64,000 nt of DNA, taken from the NCBI RefSeq assembly GCF_026342405.1, contig NZ_JAPEMU010000001.1, forward strand, positions 8,618,001 to 8,682,000. The letters are read 5' to 3'. The notes beneath the pieces are model-generated. The model was not told the DNA's origin and searched no databases. It saw only the letters and a list, made by a program, of their open reading frames with translations. Position 1 is the stretch's first letter. Every line of letters starts with the position of its first letter. Positions 52,833 to 63,093 of this stretch are shown piece by piece. The position numbers and the translations under genes are program-made. The stretch is from Kitasatospora sp. NBC_00240. Lineage in GTDB: Bacteria > Actinomycetota > Actinomycetes > Streptomycetales > Streptomycetaceae.

Positions 52833-52869
52833 CCCCCGGGGCGGGACGGGACGCGACACCGCCCGGGGG
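52833..52869. terminator. Hairpin between convergent gntR and acs genes
   Basis: CCCCCGGGGCGG at 52833-52844 pairs with CCGCCCGGGGG at 52859-52869 with one bulged G. Located in the 114-bp gap between convergent stops. Confidence 0.7.
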
Positions 52870-52896
52870 ACGCCTCGGCAGATCCGGTACCGGGGA

Positions 52897-54909
<2,013 letters not shown>

Positions 54910-55192
54910 ATCTACGCTCTCTTTCTCAGATCCTTGATCGGGTGTTCCTGCGCGATATCGAGGCCCCGGCAGGCGTGGCCTCGTGGCGGCGCGCAGCGCC
55001 TCGGCCAGGACACGTCGGGTGCCGCCCAGCCGGCGCAGCAGAAGATCGCGGGGGCTTCCGGCCGTCGAGCGATGTGTCGCACGGCCGAGCCGGCCTCGGA
55101 GGCCTCGCGTGCGCCTGCGACCCGCGAGCCGGGCTCCGCGACCTCCTGGGGGTAAGGGTCCCCGGGTGTCTCTCCGGTGCGTGACATGCTTG

Positions 55193-55222
55193 TTAATTTA
55201 CTCTGTAGTCGAGTTTCAGTCT
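55193..55222. promoter_or_regulatory. Long TetR-type operator/promoter, copy B
   Basis: Contains TTAATTTACTCTGTAGTCGA and then GTTTCAGTCT. On the minus strand TAGACT, 17 bp, TAAATT forms a promoter toward acs; ACTC-N7-GAGT inside it is an inverted repeat. Confidence 0.75.
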
Positions 55223-55419
55223 AGATGATGCGCGCCCCGAAGTCGGCTGTCGGGCCCGGCCGGCGCCCGTTCATCGCCGCCGGCCCTGCCCCCGCTCGTC
55301 GCCCGCTCGTCGCCGGTTCATCGCCGGAGGTGCTACCCGAGGTGCCAGGTCGGAGACCACGGCGGTGGCCGGGCCCGGCGAAGGGGTCCGGTGGTGGTAC
55401 CGCGGGCGCCTGGCCATAT

Positions 55420-55449
55420 GGACTGAGACCCCAACACAGAGTAAATTGA
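55420..55449. promoter_or_regulatory. Long TetR-type operator/promoter, copy D
   Basis: On the plus strand TGGACT, 17 bp, TAAATT, ending 5 bp before the tetR ATG, so its transcript would be nearly leaderless. The complement carries TCAATTTACTCTGTG, matching the other copies. Confidence 0.75.
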
Positions 55450-55454
55450 CAATC

Positions 55455-56303
55455 ATGTCAGGTACCAAGGAGTCGTCAGGCCACCACGTTCCCCAGGCGA
55501 TCATCGAGGCCACGTTGCGGGCCGCGGACGCACGCCGGGTTTCCGTGGCCGACGTGACTCTGCGCGACATCGCCCAGGAGGCCGGGATCTCCCGCAGCAC
55601 CCTGCTGCGCCGGCTGGGCGGCACTCGGCAAACCCTGGACGAGGCGCTGCGCGCCGCCGGCGTCGAACCGGGAGGGCGGAAGCCGGTCAAGGAACGCGCG
55701 ATCGAGGCCACGGGCGCGCTGATCAGCAAGCAGGGGCTGGGAACAGTGACGTTCGAGCGCGTGGCGGCCGCGGCCGGGTGCTCCGTGCCCAGCCTCTACG
55801 CCGCCTTCGGCGGGCGCGACGAACTCCTGCGTGCGGTCTTCGAGCGCTTCACCCCGCTGGTCGACGTCGAGCGGTTCCTGGCCGCGCCGCACGGGGACCT
55901 GGAGGACACGGTCCGGCGCGTCTACCGGCTCCTGGTCGACGCCCTGGAGCGCGAGCCGCGTGTCCTGCCCGCCCTGCTGGCCGAGGTGTTCGCCCGCCCC
56001 GGCGACGAGAACGTCCAGTTCGTCTTCCAGAACCTCACTCCCCGCCTCCTGGCCGGCCTCGGGGAGTGGCTCGCCGGAGAAGCGGCCGCAGGCCGCATCC
56101 GTGACCTGCCCCTGCTCCTGCTCACCCAGCAGATGACCAGCCCGATCTTCCTGCATTTCCTGCTGCGCCCGGTCACCGGCCGGTTCGCCGCGGCCGGCCT
56201 GCCCACGGAGGACGAAGCCATCGAGACCTTCACTCAGGCTTTCCTCCGAGCCGTCGCCCTGCCTCCGCCCGACGAGAGCGGTCTGCAGCCGTCAAAGGGT
56301 TAG
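55455..56303 (+). CDS. TetR-family regulator with two helix-turn-helix domains
   Basis: 282 residues. Two TetR-type DNA-binding segments in tandem: the first at about 14-60 ([56 protein letters not shown]) and the second at about 78-125 (AIEATGALISKQGLGTVTFERVAAAAGCSVPSLYAAFGGRDELLRAVFERF), then an all-helical ligand domain to the end. Ordinary TetR proteins have one HTH of about 47 residues and total about 200 residues; the additional N-terminal HTH explains the length. No ribosome site precedes the ATG; the promoter-like copy D ends 5 bp upstream, so translation may be leaderless. Likely controls acs, the hydrolase at 36056 and the membrane gene at 57106. Confidence 0.85.
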   Translation: MSGTKESSGHHVPQAIIEATLRAADARRVSVADVTLRDIAQEAGISRSTLLRRLGGTRQTLDEALRAAGVEPGGRKPVKERAIEATGALISKQGLGTVTFERVAAAAGCSVPSLYAAFGGRDELLRAVFERFTPLVDVERFLAAPHGDLEDTVRRVYRLLVDALEREPRVLPALLAEVFARPGDENVQFVFQNLTPRLLAGLGEWLAGEAAAGRIRDLPLLLLTQQMTSPIFLHFLLRPVTGRFAAAGLPTEDEAIETFTQAFLRAVALPPPDESGLQPSKG

Positions 56304-56974
56304 GTCGGAGACATCCGGCCGGGGGCCTGCGGCGCGGCCGCGCGGGCGGTGCCACCACGGGGGTAGAGCCCGTCCGCCGCTCCGACGCGTGTCGGCCTGT
56401 CCCGCACGCGGCGCTGGCGGACCGCGACGCCGTTCCGTCCGGGTCCGACGCCGGTCCGGAACTGATGCCGGAGGGGCGCGAAGCCCGGTTGCCCTGAGAT
56501 CTGCCGGTGCGGACCCGGCGTCCGACCGCTGCGGCCGGTGCTGAGGATGTCGGTGGGTCCGGCCCGGCCGTGCCGAGCGCGCGCCTTCGCCGAACCCTCG
56601 CGTCGACGAAGCACCTCGACGGGGGCGCCGGTTGTGCCGGCCGGAGAACCCCTCGCCTTGGGCGATGACCTCGAATTGTCGTGATGACCTCGAACGGCGA
56701 CGAGGCCCCGCTGCCCGGCTCGACTCGTACGGGCCTGTCACCTGCCAGGCGTGCGTCGCATGCAGGGGTACAGGGGTACAGGGGCGCAAAGCCGAAAGCG
56801 CCGCGAGTTCGGACGTCGCTCCCCCCGACCCTTGCCCGATCGGAGTGTCCGCACGGCTGACTTTCTCCCTCTGCCCGCACGGCTGGCTCCCTGTTCCAGG
56901 GCCGGTGCTGGCGGTTGCCTCCGGAATCCCGGGGCCGGGACGGGGCGACGCCATCGTGAAGCCTGGAACCTGAC
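56304..56974. other. Intergenic stretch without a supported gene
   Basis: About 670 bp. A minus-strand frame (56954-56292) begins 20 bp after copy C of the operator, but its Arg/Pro/Gly-rich product shows no family and overlaps the tetR end, so it is not called. Confidence 0.45.
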
Positions 56975-57004
56975 TTAATGTACTCTGTAATCAGGTTCCA
57001 CAAT
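56975..57004. promoter_or_regulatory. Long TetR-type operator, copy C
   Basis: Contains TTAATGTACTCTGTAATCAG and then GTTCCA. It lies about 100 bp upstream of the membrane-protein gene at 57106; its promoter-like orientation is leftward, so for this gene it may act only as an operator. Confidence 0.65.
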
Positions 57005-57105
57005 ACGGAGCTCGACCGCCCGGAGCCGCCCGCCGGCAGCGCTCCGCTCCAGGCCCGCCCAGCAAAGCCCTGTCCGCGTGCGGCAGGAGGCATCGAAGGA
57101 GAGCC

Positions 57106-58104
57106 ATGTCCATGAACCCCTCGCAGCCCGATGCGGGCCGCCGCAAGCTGCCCCTGGTCGTTCTCGGCCTGGCGGCCCTGGTCGCCACGATGCTGTGTGC
57201 TTTCGCCCTCCCCTCCATCCACGGCGGTCCGCACCGTGTGCCCGTAGGCGTCACCGGGTCCCAGCAGGTTGTCGAGGATCTGCGGAGGAGTACCGACAGC
57301 AAGGCCTGGGACGTCCGCCTCTACAGCGACCCTGCCGCACTCCGGTCGGCGATCGAGGAGCGCGACGTCGCGGGGGGCCTCTCGGTCACCGCTCACGGAG
57401 TCGACGTCTACACCGCCACCGCCGGCGGTCCCTCGGCCACCGGCGCCCTCACCACCCTGGGCAGCAAGGTCGCCGCGCAGCACGGGACCCGGGCATCCGT
57501 CCAGGACTTGGTCCCCTTCACCGAGGACGACCCCCGCGGTGGCGGGCTGACCGCCGTGCTCCTGCCTCTGATCTTCGGCGGGATCTTCCCCGCCCTCATC
57601 CTCAGCAGCCTCTTCCCGGGGCACCGCGGACTGCGGACCCGCCTGTCCGGGGGTCTCCTGTTCTCCGTCGTCGCGGGCGCCGCCGTAGCCGCCGTTCTCC
57701 GGTTCGCCACCCACTCGATCAACGGCGACTACTGGCTCACCGCACTCGGACTGATCCTTGGCATGGCCGCACTCTCCAGCACCCTGATCGGCCTCCAGGC
57801 TTTCATCGGCATCATCGGCTTCGCCGCCGGGAGCGCGCTCATGATGCTTCTGGGCAACCCGCTCTCGGGCCTGACGACAGGCCCCCACTGGCTCCCCGAG
57901 GGCTGGGCCGCATTCGGGCAGCTCCTTCCGCCGGGCGCTTCCGGAAGCCTCCTGCGCGCCAACGGGTTCTTCGGCGGCGCCGGCGCCGGCCTGCCCGCCC
58001 TCGTACTGACCGCCTGGGCGGTTTTCGGTGTCGCTCTCGTCCTCCTCGCCGACCGGCGCGGGCAGCGCGCCATGTCCGTCCGTCGCGAAATCCTCTCCGT
58101 CTGA
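57106..58104 (+). CDS. Multi-pass membrane protein, YhgE/ABC-2-permease-like
   Basis: 332 residues. One N-terminal helix (LPLVVLGLAALVATMLCAFALPSI, about 15-38), an extracytoplasmic domain (about 40-145: VPVGVTGSQQVVEDLRRS, LRSAIEERDVAGGLSV, TTLGSKVAAQHGT) and about five further helices to the C-terminus. This is the plan of ABC-2-type or YhgE/Pip-related permeases, which export lipids or drugs. AAGGAGAGCC directly precedes the ATG. A copy of the two-HTH TetR operator lies about 100 bp upstream, consistent with a drug- or acid-responsive exporter. No ATPase gene is adjacent. Confidence 0.8.
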   Translation: MSMNPSQPDAGRRKLPLVVLGLAALVATMLCAFALPSIHGGPHRVPVGVTGSQQVVEDLRRSTDSKAWDVRLYSDPAALRSAIEERDVAGGLSVTAHGVDVYTATAGGPSATGALTTLGSKVAAQHGTRASVQDLVPFTEDDPRGGGLTAVLLPLIFGGIFPALILSSLFPGHRGLRTRLSGGLLFSVVAGAAVAAVLRFATHSINGDYWLTALGLILGMAALSSTLIGLQAFIGIIGFAAGSALMMLLGNPLSGLTTGPHWLPEGWAAFGQLLPPGASGSLLRANGFFGGAGAGLPALVLTAWAVFGVALVLLADRRGQRAMSVRREILSV

Positions 58105-58428
58105 GCCGAGGTGAGGGTGACAGCCGCTCTTCCGGACCCGGTCGGCGAGGAGGACGAGGACGACCGGTGGCCATGTTGCGGGGCGTCCGGCCGATCGGCG
58201 GGCGCGGGCTGCTGGGGGCTCGGGCTGCCTCCGCCGACCGTCGACCGGCCGGGTTCATGCCGAACCACCGACGCCCGCGACGGTGCGGCAGAGCGACACC
58301 CGTTCCCGGGAACAGCGCTCACTTCCGGCGACGGGTGGCCGCACCGGGCCTTCGAGGCGAACGGACCGTCGTTCCGGCAGCGGTGGCGCCGTTGCCGCCC
58401 GGCGTGAGCACCTTCGGGTGGCCCGCGC
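58105..58428. other. Gap between convergent genes
   Basis: 324 bp. The only marked feature is a 12-bp palindrome GTTCCCGGGAAC at 58302-58313. No gene is seen. Confidence 0.5.
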
Positions 58429-59247
58429 TCAGGGGGCCTTGAACAGTTGGGGGAAGCCCAGGGCCAGCCACGGTCGGCGGCCCCAGGCGAGCACGTTGCC
58501 GCGCAGGAGGGCGTCGGTGGCGCGGTAGCGGCCCAGGGCGATCAGGAGGAACGCCTCCGGCCCGGTGAGGATCGTGCAGTCCGGGCGGCGCGGCGGCTCC
58601 TGGCTCACCACGGCGGCGCCGTCCGTGAAGGTCACCGCGAACCCGTCCAGGCCGCGCACCCGCAGCCGGTAGCAGGCGCTGTGGCCGGCCGCGGCGTGCG
58701 CGTTCACCACCCACGGCATGGCCGTCCGTACGAACGGCATCGCCAGCTCGACGCGGTGCCGGTCGATCGGGTGGGGCCGCCCGAGAGCGACGGCGACGTC
58801 ATACAGGTGGCCCAGCATGTGGGTCAGCAGGTAGGAGCCGAGGATGTCCAGGCCCATCGGGCCCAGCGGGGTCGACACCGGCTCGGTGCCTGCACGCGGG
58901 CCGGCTGCCGCGGTGAACGCCCGTGCCTGCCGCGCGATCTCCTCGGCCAGCACGACCAGGTCCCGCTCCGACCGCTCCGCCAGCGACGCGGCGTTCGCCG
59001 CAGCCAGCGAGCCCGGGGTGCCGTCCCCGTACGGCCGGTCTTCGCCGGCGGCCAGTGCGGCCATCAACTCGTTGACCATCGCCAAGTGGGCGGCGGCCTC
59101 GGTGACCGTCCATTCCGCGCCGGGTATCCGGGCATCGCCGTGGCAGCCGGCGAGCAGGGCGACGGCCTCGTCGCCGACCGCGGTGACCGCCTCGAAGAGT
59201 GCGGTGCGCGCGGCGCCGGGGGAGTGCTGGGAGAGCGGGAGGGTCAT
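58429..59247 (-). CDS. Mycothiol-type maleylpyruvate isomerase-like protein (DinB fold) with SCP2-like domain
   Basis: 272 residues. The N-terminal DinB-like four-helix bundle has the metal-ligand pattern (WTVTEAAAHLAMVNELMAAL near 50-70 and LLTHMLGHLYDVAVALG near 140-157). The C-terminal SCP2/sterol-carrier-like domain follows (about 165-272: YRLRVRGLDGFAVTFTDGAAVV, LTGPEAFLLIALGRYRATDALLRGNVLAWG). Such actinobacterial enzymes use mycothiol as cofactor, in maleylpyruvate isomerisation or xenobiotic conjugation. The ATG at 59247 starts the conserved part; upstream frame extension is Pro/Gly-rich. It stands alone and its substrate is unknown. Confidence 0.85.
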   Translation of the reverse strand: MTLPLSQHSPGAARTALFEAVTAVGDEAVALLAGCHGDARIPGAEWTVTEAAAHLAMVNELMAALAAGEDRPYGDGTPGSLAAANAASLAERSERDLVVLAEEIARQARAFTAAAGPRAGTEPVSTPLGPMGLDILGSYLLTHMLGHLYDVAVALGRPHPIDRHRVELAMPFVRTAMPWVVNAHAAAGHSACYRLRVRGLDGFAVTFTDGAAVVSQEPPRRPDCTILTGPEAFLLIALGRYRATDALLRGNVLAWGRRPWLALGFPQLFKAP

Positions 59248-59960
59248 GGTGGTGAAGACTGGCCGACGGTTGCTGCCCTGTCCAGACCCGCGAACGAGCT
59301 CGACCGTAGTACGCCCCGCGAGGGGTGGGGGACCGCCGGGCGGCCCTCCCCCGCAGGAGAGGCGGCCGGCGGCGGTGCCGGTCGGCGCGTGGTACTCCGC
59401 CGTCTGTGAGGGATGGTCAGTTGTGCCCGACGCGTCGGGCGTTTCCGCCGACGTCCGGTGGAGCCTTCGCTCCCGCGAGGTCGCACCGTGTGGTCCGGGT
59501 GCCACGGTCTCGCTGCCCGTGGGGTACCGCGTGCCGCTCGTGGCGGCGTCGAGGTCGGGGAGCCGGAGCCTGGTCGCGCTCCGAGTGGCATGTTCGTGGA
59601 CGGATCTGTTCGTGTCCTCCCTGTGGTGGGGGCGTGTCTGCTGCTCATGGTTCCGGCCTGGGGCCCACCGGGGCCCACCGGGGCGTACCGGGCGTCGGCG
59701 AGGTGCGGCGTGGCGAAGCGGGTCCCCGGTCTGATTCAGTCAGCCATCAAACAAATACGCACTTTTGTCCACAGATATTGACACGACTTGATGCGAATGC
59801 TCCACTGTGCCGCGATGGCAGCGCAAACATGCACCTTCGGGAATGACGATGCGCCAGTAGTGGGCTCGCCCGGCCGGGACGCCGGGGTCACGTCCACGGC
59901 CCATTCGTCCCTCGCGCCTGGGACAGCTGCCCCTTACTTCCGGCGAACGGAGCCAACGCC
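59248..59960. other. Long upstream region of the GH95-type gene
   Basis: 713 bp. Most is GC-rich with GGGGCCCACCGGG repeats near 59660; an AT-rich island at about 59735-59800 contains TTGACA (59778-59783) and probably the GH95 promoter. No gene is supported. Confidence 0.5.
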
Positions 59961-62861
59961 ATGACCCTGCCCGACCTGCCCCTGGGCCGCAGAAACTTTC
60001 TCGGCGGGGCCGCCCTGACCGCTGGTGCTGTCGTGTTGAACGGTTGCCTCGTACCGTCCCGGGCCGCGGCCGCCGTGCCGCCGCAGGTCACCCTGCCCGC
60101 GCGCGGCATCTACGACACCACCCCCGCGTCCGCGTGGACCGACGGCTTCCTCACCGGCAACGGCGAGTACGGCGCGGTGCTCCACGGGTCACCGACGCTG
60201 GAGAAGGTGATCGTCAACCACCACCGCTTCGTGCTGCCGAACGGCACCCGCGACGTGGATCCCCCGAGGATCTCCACCCAACTGTCCCAGGTGCAGAGCA
60301 TGGCCCTCGCCGGCGACTACGCCGGGGCGACGGCCACCTTCGCCTCCGGTTGGGACCTGCGGTGGACCCAGACCTTCCACCCCGGGTACGAACTGCAGCT
60401 GAGCACCCCGGGCGTCACCACCGCCGACAACTACGCCCGGATCACCGACTTCCGTACCGGGGAGGTCACCCACACCTGGACCGACGCCGCCGGCACCTGG
60501 AAGCGGCGGGCCTTCACCTCCCGCGCCGACAAGGTCATCGTCCACGAGCTGCTCCCCGCCACCGGCCGGACCGTCGACACCGTGCTCAGCGTGAACACCG
60601 CCCTCGACGGTGTGCCGAGCAGCGTCTCCTACACCACCACCGCCACCGCGAGCGGCCGGGAAGGCTTCCTCAACCTGCGCGGCACCTACCCCGCGGGGCT
60701 CGGTGCCTACGGCTACGAGGGCGTCACCCGGCTCGTCGCCACCGGTACCAAGGCCACCGTCACCGTCAACGGCTCCACCCTGGTCGTCGCCAAGGCCGCC
60801 AAAGTGGTGCTGCTGACCAAGCTCGCCCGCTACGACACCGCCGGCGGCTGGGACGCCAAGCCGCTGCAGAGCGCCCTGGGCGCCCTGGGCGCGGACTACG
60901 CCACCCTGCTCGGCCGGCACAAGCCGCTGCACCAGGCGATGTTCGACGGCTCCAGCCTCGACCTCAACGTCTCCGCCGCTGACCGCCGGCTGTCCACCAG
61001 CGAGCTGACGGCACGCCAGAACGGCAACAGATCGGTCGTCGACCTCGCGCTGCTGGAGCGGATGTACGACTCCGGACGGTACCTGTTCGTCAGCTCCAGC
61101 GGGGTGCTCCCGCCGCGCCTGACGGGGATCTGGACCGGCAGCTGGGGCGGGGCCTGGGCCGACGACTTCACCACCGACGCCAACGTCAACTTCCAGGTCG
61201 CCGGCGGCAACATCCTCAGCCACGGCACCGCCATGCAGGGCTACTTCGACCTGATCCTCGGCCAGCTCGCCGACTGGCGCGACAACGCCGCCAAGATCTA
61301 CGGCACCCGCGGCTTCCTCGCCCCGACCCGCACCGACGGCGAGCACGGCCACATGCTGCACTTCAACGACAGCGACTTCCCCGGCCAGTGCTGGACCGGC
61401 GGCGCCGACTGGCTGCTGTTCCCGCTGCTGGAGTACTACCAGGTCACCGGCGACGCCGCCTTCCTGCGGGACAAGCTCGGCCCGGCCCTGATGGAACTCG
61501 CCCTGTTCTACGAGGACTTCCTCACCCGCACCGACGCCGCGGGGAAGAAGGTCTTCGTACCGTCCTTCTCGATGGAGAACTCGCCCTCCAGCACCGGCCG
61601 GATGCTCTCCACCAACGCGACCGGCGAGATCATGGCCGGCCGGCACGCCCTGCAGGCCGCGATCGACGCCGCCGACACCCTGAACACCGAACAGGGCGCC
61701 GGGCAGGGGGTGGCGCGCTGGACCGCGCTGCTCGCCCAGCTGCCCGACTACACCGTGAACGGCGACGGCGCACTCGCGGAGTGGTCCTGGCCCGGCCTCA
61801 CCGACCGCTACAACCACCGCCACGCCCACCACATGTACGGCGCCTGGCCCCTGCACGAGATCAACCCCGAGGACCGGCCGGACCTGGTCCGCGCCGCCGG
61901 CCGGGCCCTGGACCTGCGCGGCGACGAGAACTACTCGGCGCACGGCAGCCTGCACCGGGCACTCGCGAGGGCCCGGCTGAAGGACGGCGCCGGGGTCTAC
62001 GACAACGTCAGGAAGATCCTCGGCAGCAACATGGTGTGGCGCTCGCTGATGACCTCCCACAACCCCAACCTGGAGATCTACAACTGCGACGCCGCCAACA
62101 CCCTGCCGGCCGTCCTCGCCGAAGCCCTCCTCTACACCCGGCCGGGTGTCGTGGAACTCCTGCCGGCGCTGCCCGACCAACTCGCCAAGGGCACCATCAA
62201 GGGTGTGCAGGGCCGGGGCCGCGTGCGCGTCGAAAGCCTCACCTGGGACACCGCCGCCCGCACCGCCACCGTCATCCTCACCTCGGACATCACCCAGAAC
62301 ATCTCGCTGGTCTGCCGCCGCGGCATCACCTCGGTCTCCACCGCGGCGACCGTCACCCCCTCCCCGCTCGGCGGGCACGCCAGGAACGTGGCCCTGACGG
62401 CGGGCACCCGGACCACGATCACCCTGAAGACGCTGGCCGGGACCTACCGCCTGATCAACCGCAACAGCGGCAAGGTCCTGGACGTCTCGGGAACCTCGCA
62501 GTCCGACGGTGCCCCCGTCATCCAGTGGTACTGGACCGCAGGCGCCAACCAGAAGTGGCAGCTGGTCCCCGGCTACGACGGCTCCTTCCGCCTGTCCAAC
62601 GTCAACAGCGGCAAGATTCTCGACAACCCGGGCGCCTCCACCACCCCCGGCCAGGCCCTGGACCAGTGGACGGACACCAAGGCCCCCAACCAGTGGTGGA
62701 AGCTCGTCCCCAGCGCGACCGCCGGGTACTACAAGCTGGCCAACGTCTCCAGCGGCCTGTACCTCGACGTGGCCGGGTCCTCCGGTGCCGACGGGGCCCA
62801 GGTCGTGCAGCTGGCCGCTGCCGGCGCGACCAGCCAGGAATGGACACTCGAAGCCGTCTGA
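59961..62861 (+). CDS. Divergent GH95-type glycosidase with Tat signal and ricin-type lectin tail
   Basis: 966 residues. A twin-arginine signal (LGRRNFLGGAALTAGAVVLNGC, about 8-29) exports the folded enzyme; the Cys could be lipidated. The GH95 N-domain (PASAWTDGFLTGNGEYGAVLHGSP) and an alpha/alpha barrel follow (about 320-760: DANVNFQVAGGN, WTGGADWLLFPLLEYYQVTGDAAFL, NHRHAHHMYGAWPLHEI), then VVELLPALPDQLAKGTIKGVQGRGRVRVE. A ricin-B/CBM13-like trefoil is at about 830-966. GH95 enzymes remove alpha-L-fucose or alpha-L-galactose. The usual barrel motifs are noticeably altered, so specificity may differ. GGAG lies 9 nt before the ATG. Confidence 0.85.
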   Translation: MTLPDLPLGRRNFLGGAALTAGAVVLNGCLVPSRAAAAVPPQVTLPARGIYDTTPASAWTDGFLTGNGEYGAVLHGSPTLEKVIVNHHRFVLPNGTRDVDPPRISTQLSQVQSMALAGDYAGATATFASGWDLRWTQTFHPGYELQLSTPGVTTADNYARITDFRTGEVTHTWTDAAGTWKRRAFTSRADKVIVHELLPATGRTVDTVLSVNTALDGVPSSVSYTTTATASGREGFLNLRGTYPAGLGAYGYEGVTRLVATGTKATVTVNGSTLVVAKAAKVVLLTKLARYDTAGGWDAKPLQSALGALGADYATLLGRHKPLHQAMFDGSSLDLNVSAADRRLSTSELTARQNGNRSVVDLALLERMYDSGRYLFVSSSGVLPPRLTGIWTGSWGGAWADDFTTDANVNFQVAGGNILSHGTAMQGYFDLILGQLADWRDNAAKIYGTRGFLAPTRTDGEHGHMLHFNDSDFPGQCWTGGADWLLFPLLEYYQVTGDAAFLRDKLGPALMELALFYEDFLTRTDAAGKKVFVPSFSMENSPSSTGRMLSTNATGEIMAGRHALQAAIDAADTLNTEQGAGQGVARWTALLAQLPDYTVNGDGALAEWSWPGLTDRYNHRHAHHMYGAWPLHEINPEDRPDLVRAAGRALDLRGDENYSAHGSLHRALARARLKDGAGVYDNVRKILGSNMVWRSLMTSHNPNLEIYNCDAANTLPAVLAEALLYTRPGVVELLPALPDQLAKGTIKGVQGRGRVRVESLTWDTAARTATVILTSDITQNISLVCRRGITSVSTAATVTPSPLGGHARNVALTAGTRTTITLKTLAGTYRLINRNSGKVLDVSGTSQSDGAPVIQWYWTAGANQKWQLVPGYDGSFRLSNVNSGKILDNPGASTTPGQALDQWTDTKAPNQWWKLVPSATAGYYKLANVSSGLYLDVAGSSGADGAQVVQLAAAGATSQEWTLEAV

Positions 62862-63093
62862 CCGGTGACGACCAGGGACCCCACCTCCCCAGGGTGGGCG
62901 TCCTCCGCAGGCAGACCGCCGCTTCTCCCCGCCACTTTGCCCCGGCCTCTCTCGGGGTGCTGCGCCGGGTCGCCGTCCGGCCGCCGTCCTGACCCGCACC
63001 GTGCTCCGGCCGCGTTCGTCGTCGGCCCGCCCCGGTGATCGCGCCCGCTACGATGCGTGAGATCGGCAGGACAGGACGGCGGGGGTGCGTGGC

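Larger units (their letters stand above)
54910..55454. other. Divergent control region of acs and the two-HTH TetR gene
   Basis: 545 bp with copies B and D of the long operator. A 91-codon open frame (55187 to 54912, minus) starts 5 bp after copy B and stops 2 bp before the acs ATG; it has no recognisable domain and no ribosome site, and might be a leader ORF. Confidence 0.5.

Noticed and set aside
56292-56954. Minus-strand 220-codon frame starting 20 bp after operator copy C
   Set aside because: Product is Arg/Pro/Gly-rich with no family resemblance, no ribosome site, and overlaps the end of the tetR gene; likely a GC-bias shadow.
60189-62999. 936-codon minus-strand frame opposite the GH95 gene
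   Set aside because: Complementary shadow of an authentic secreted enzyme; no domain or signal.
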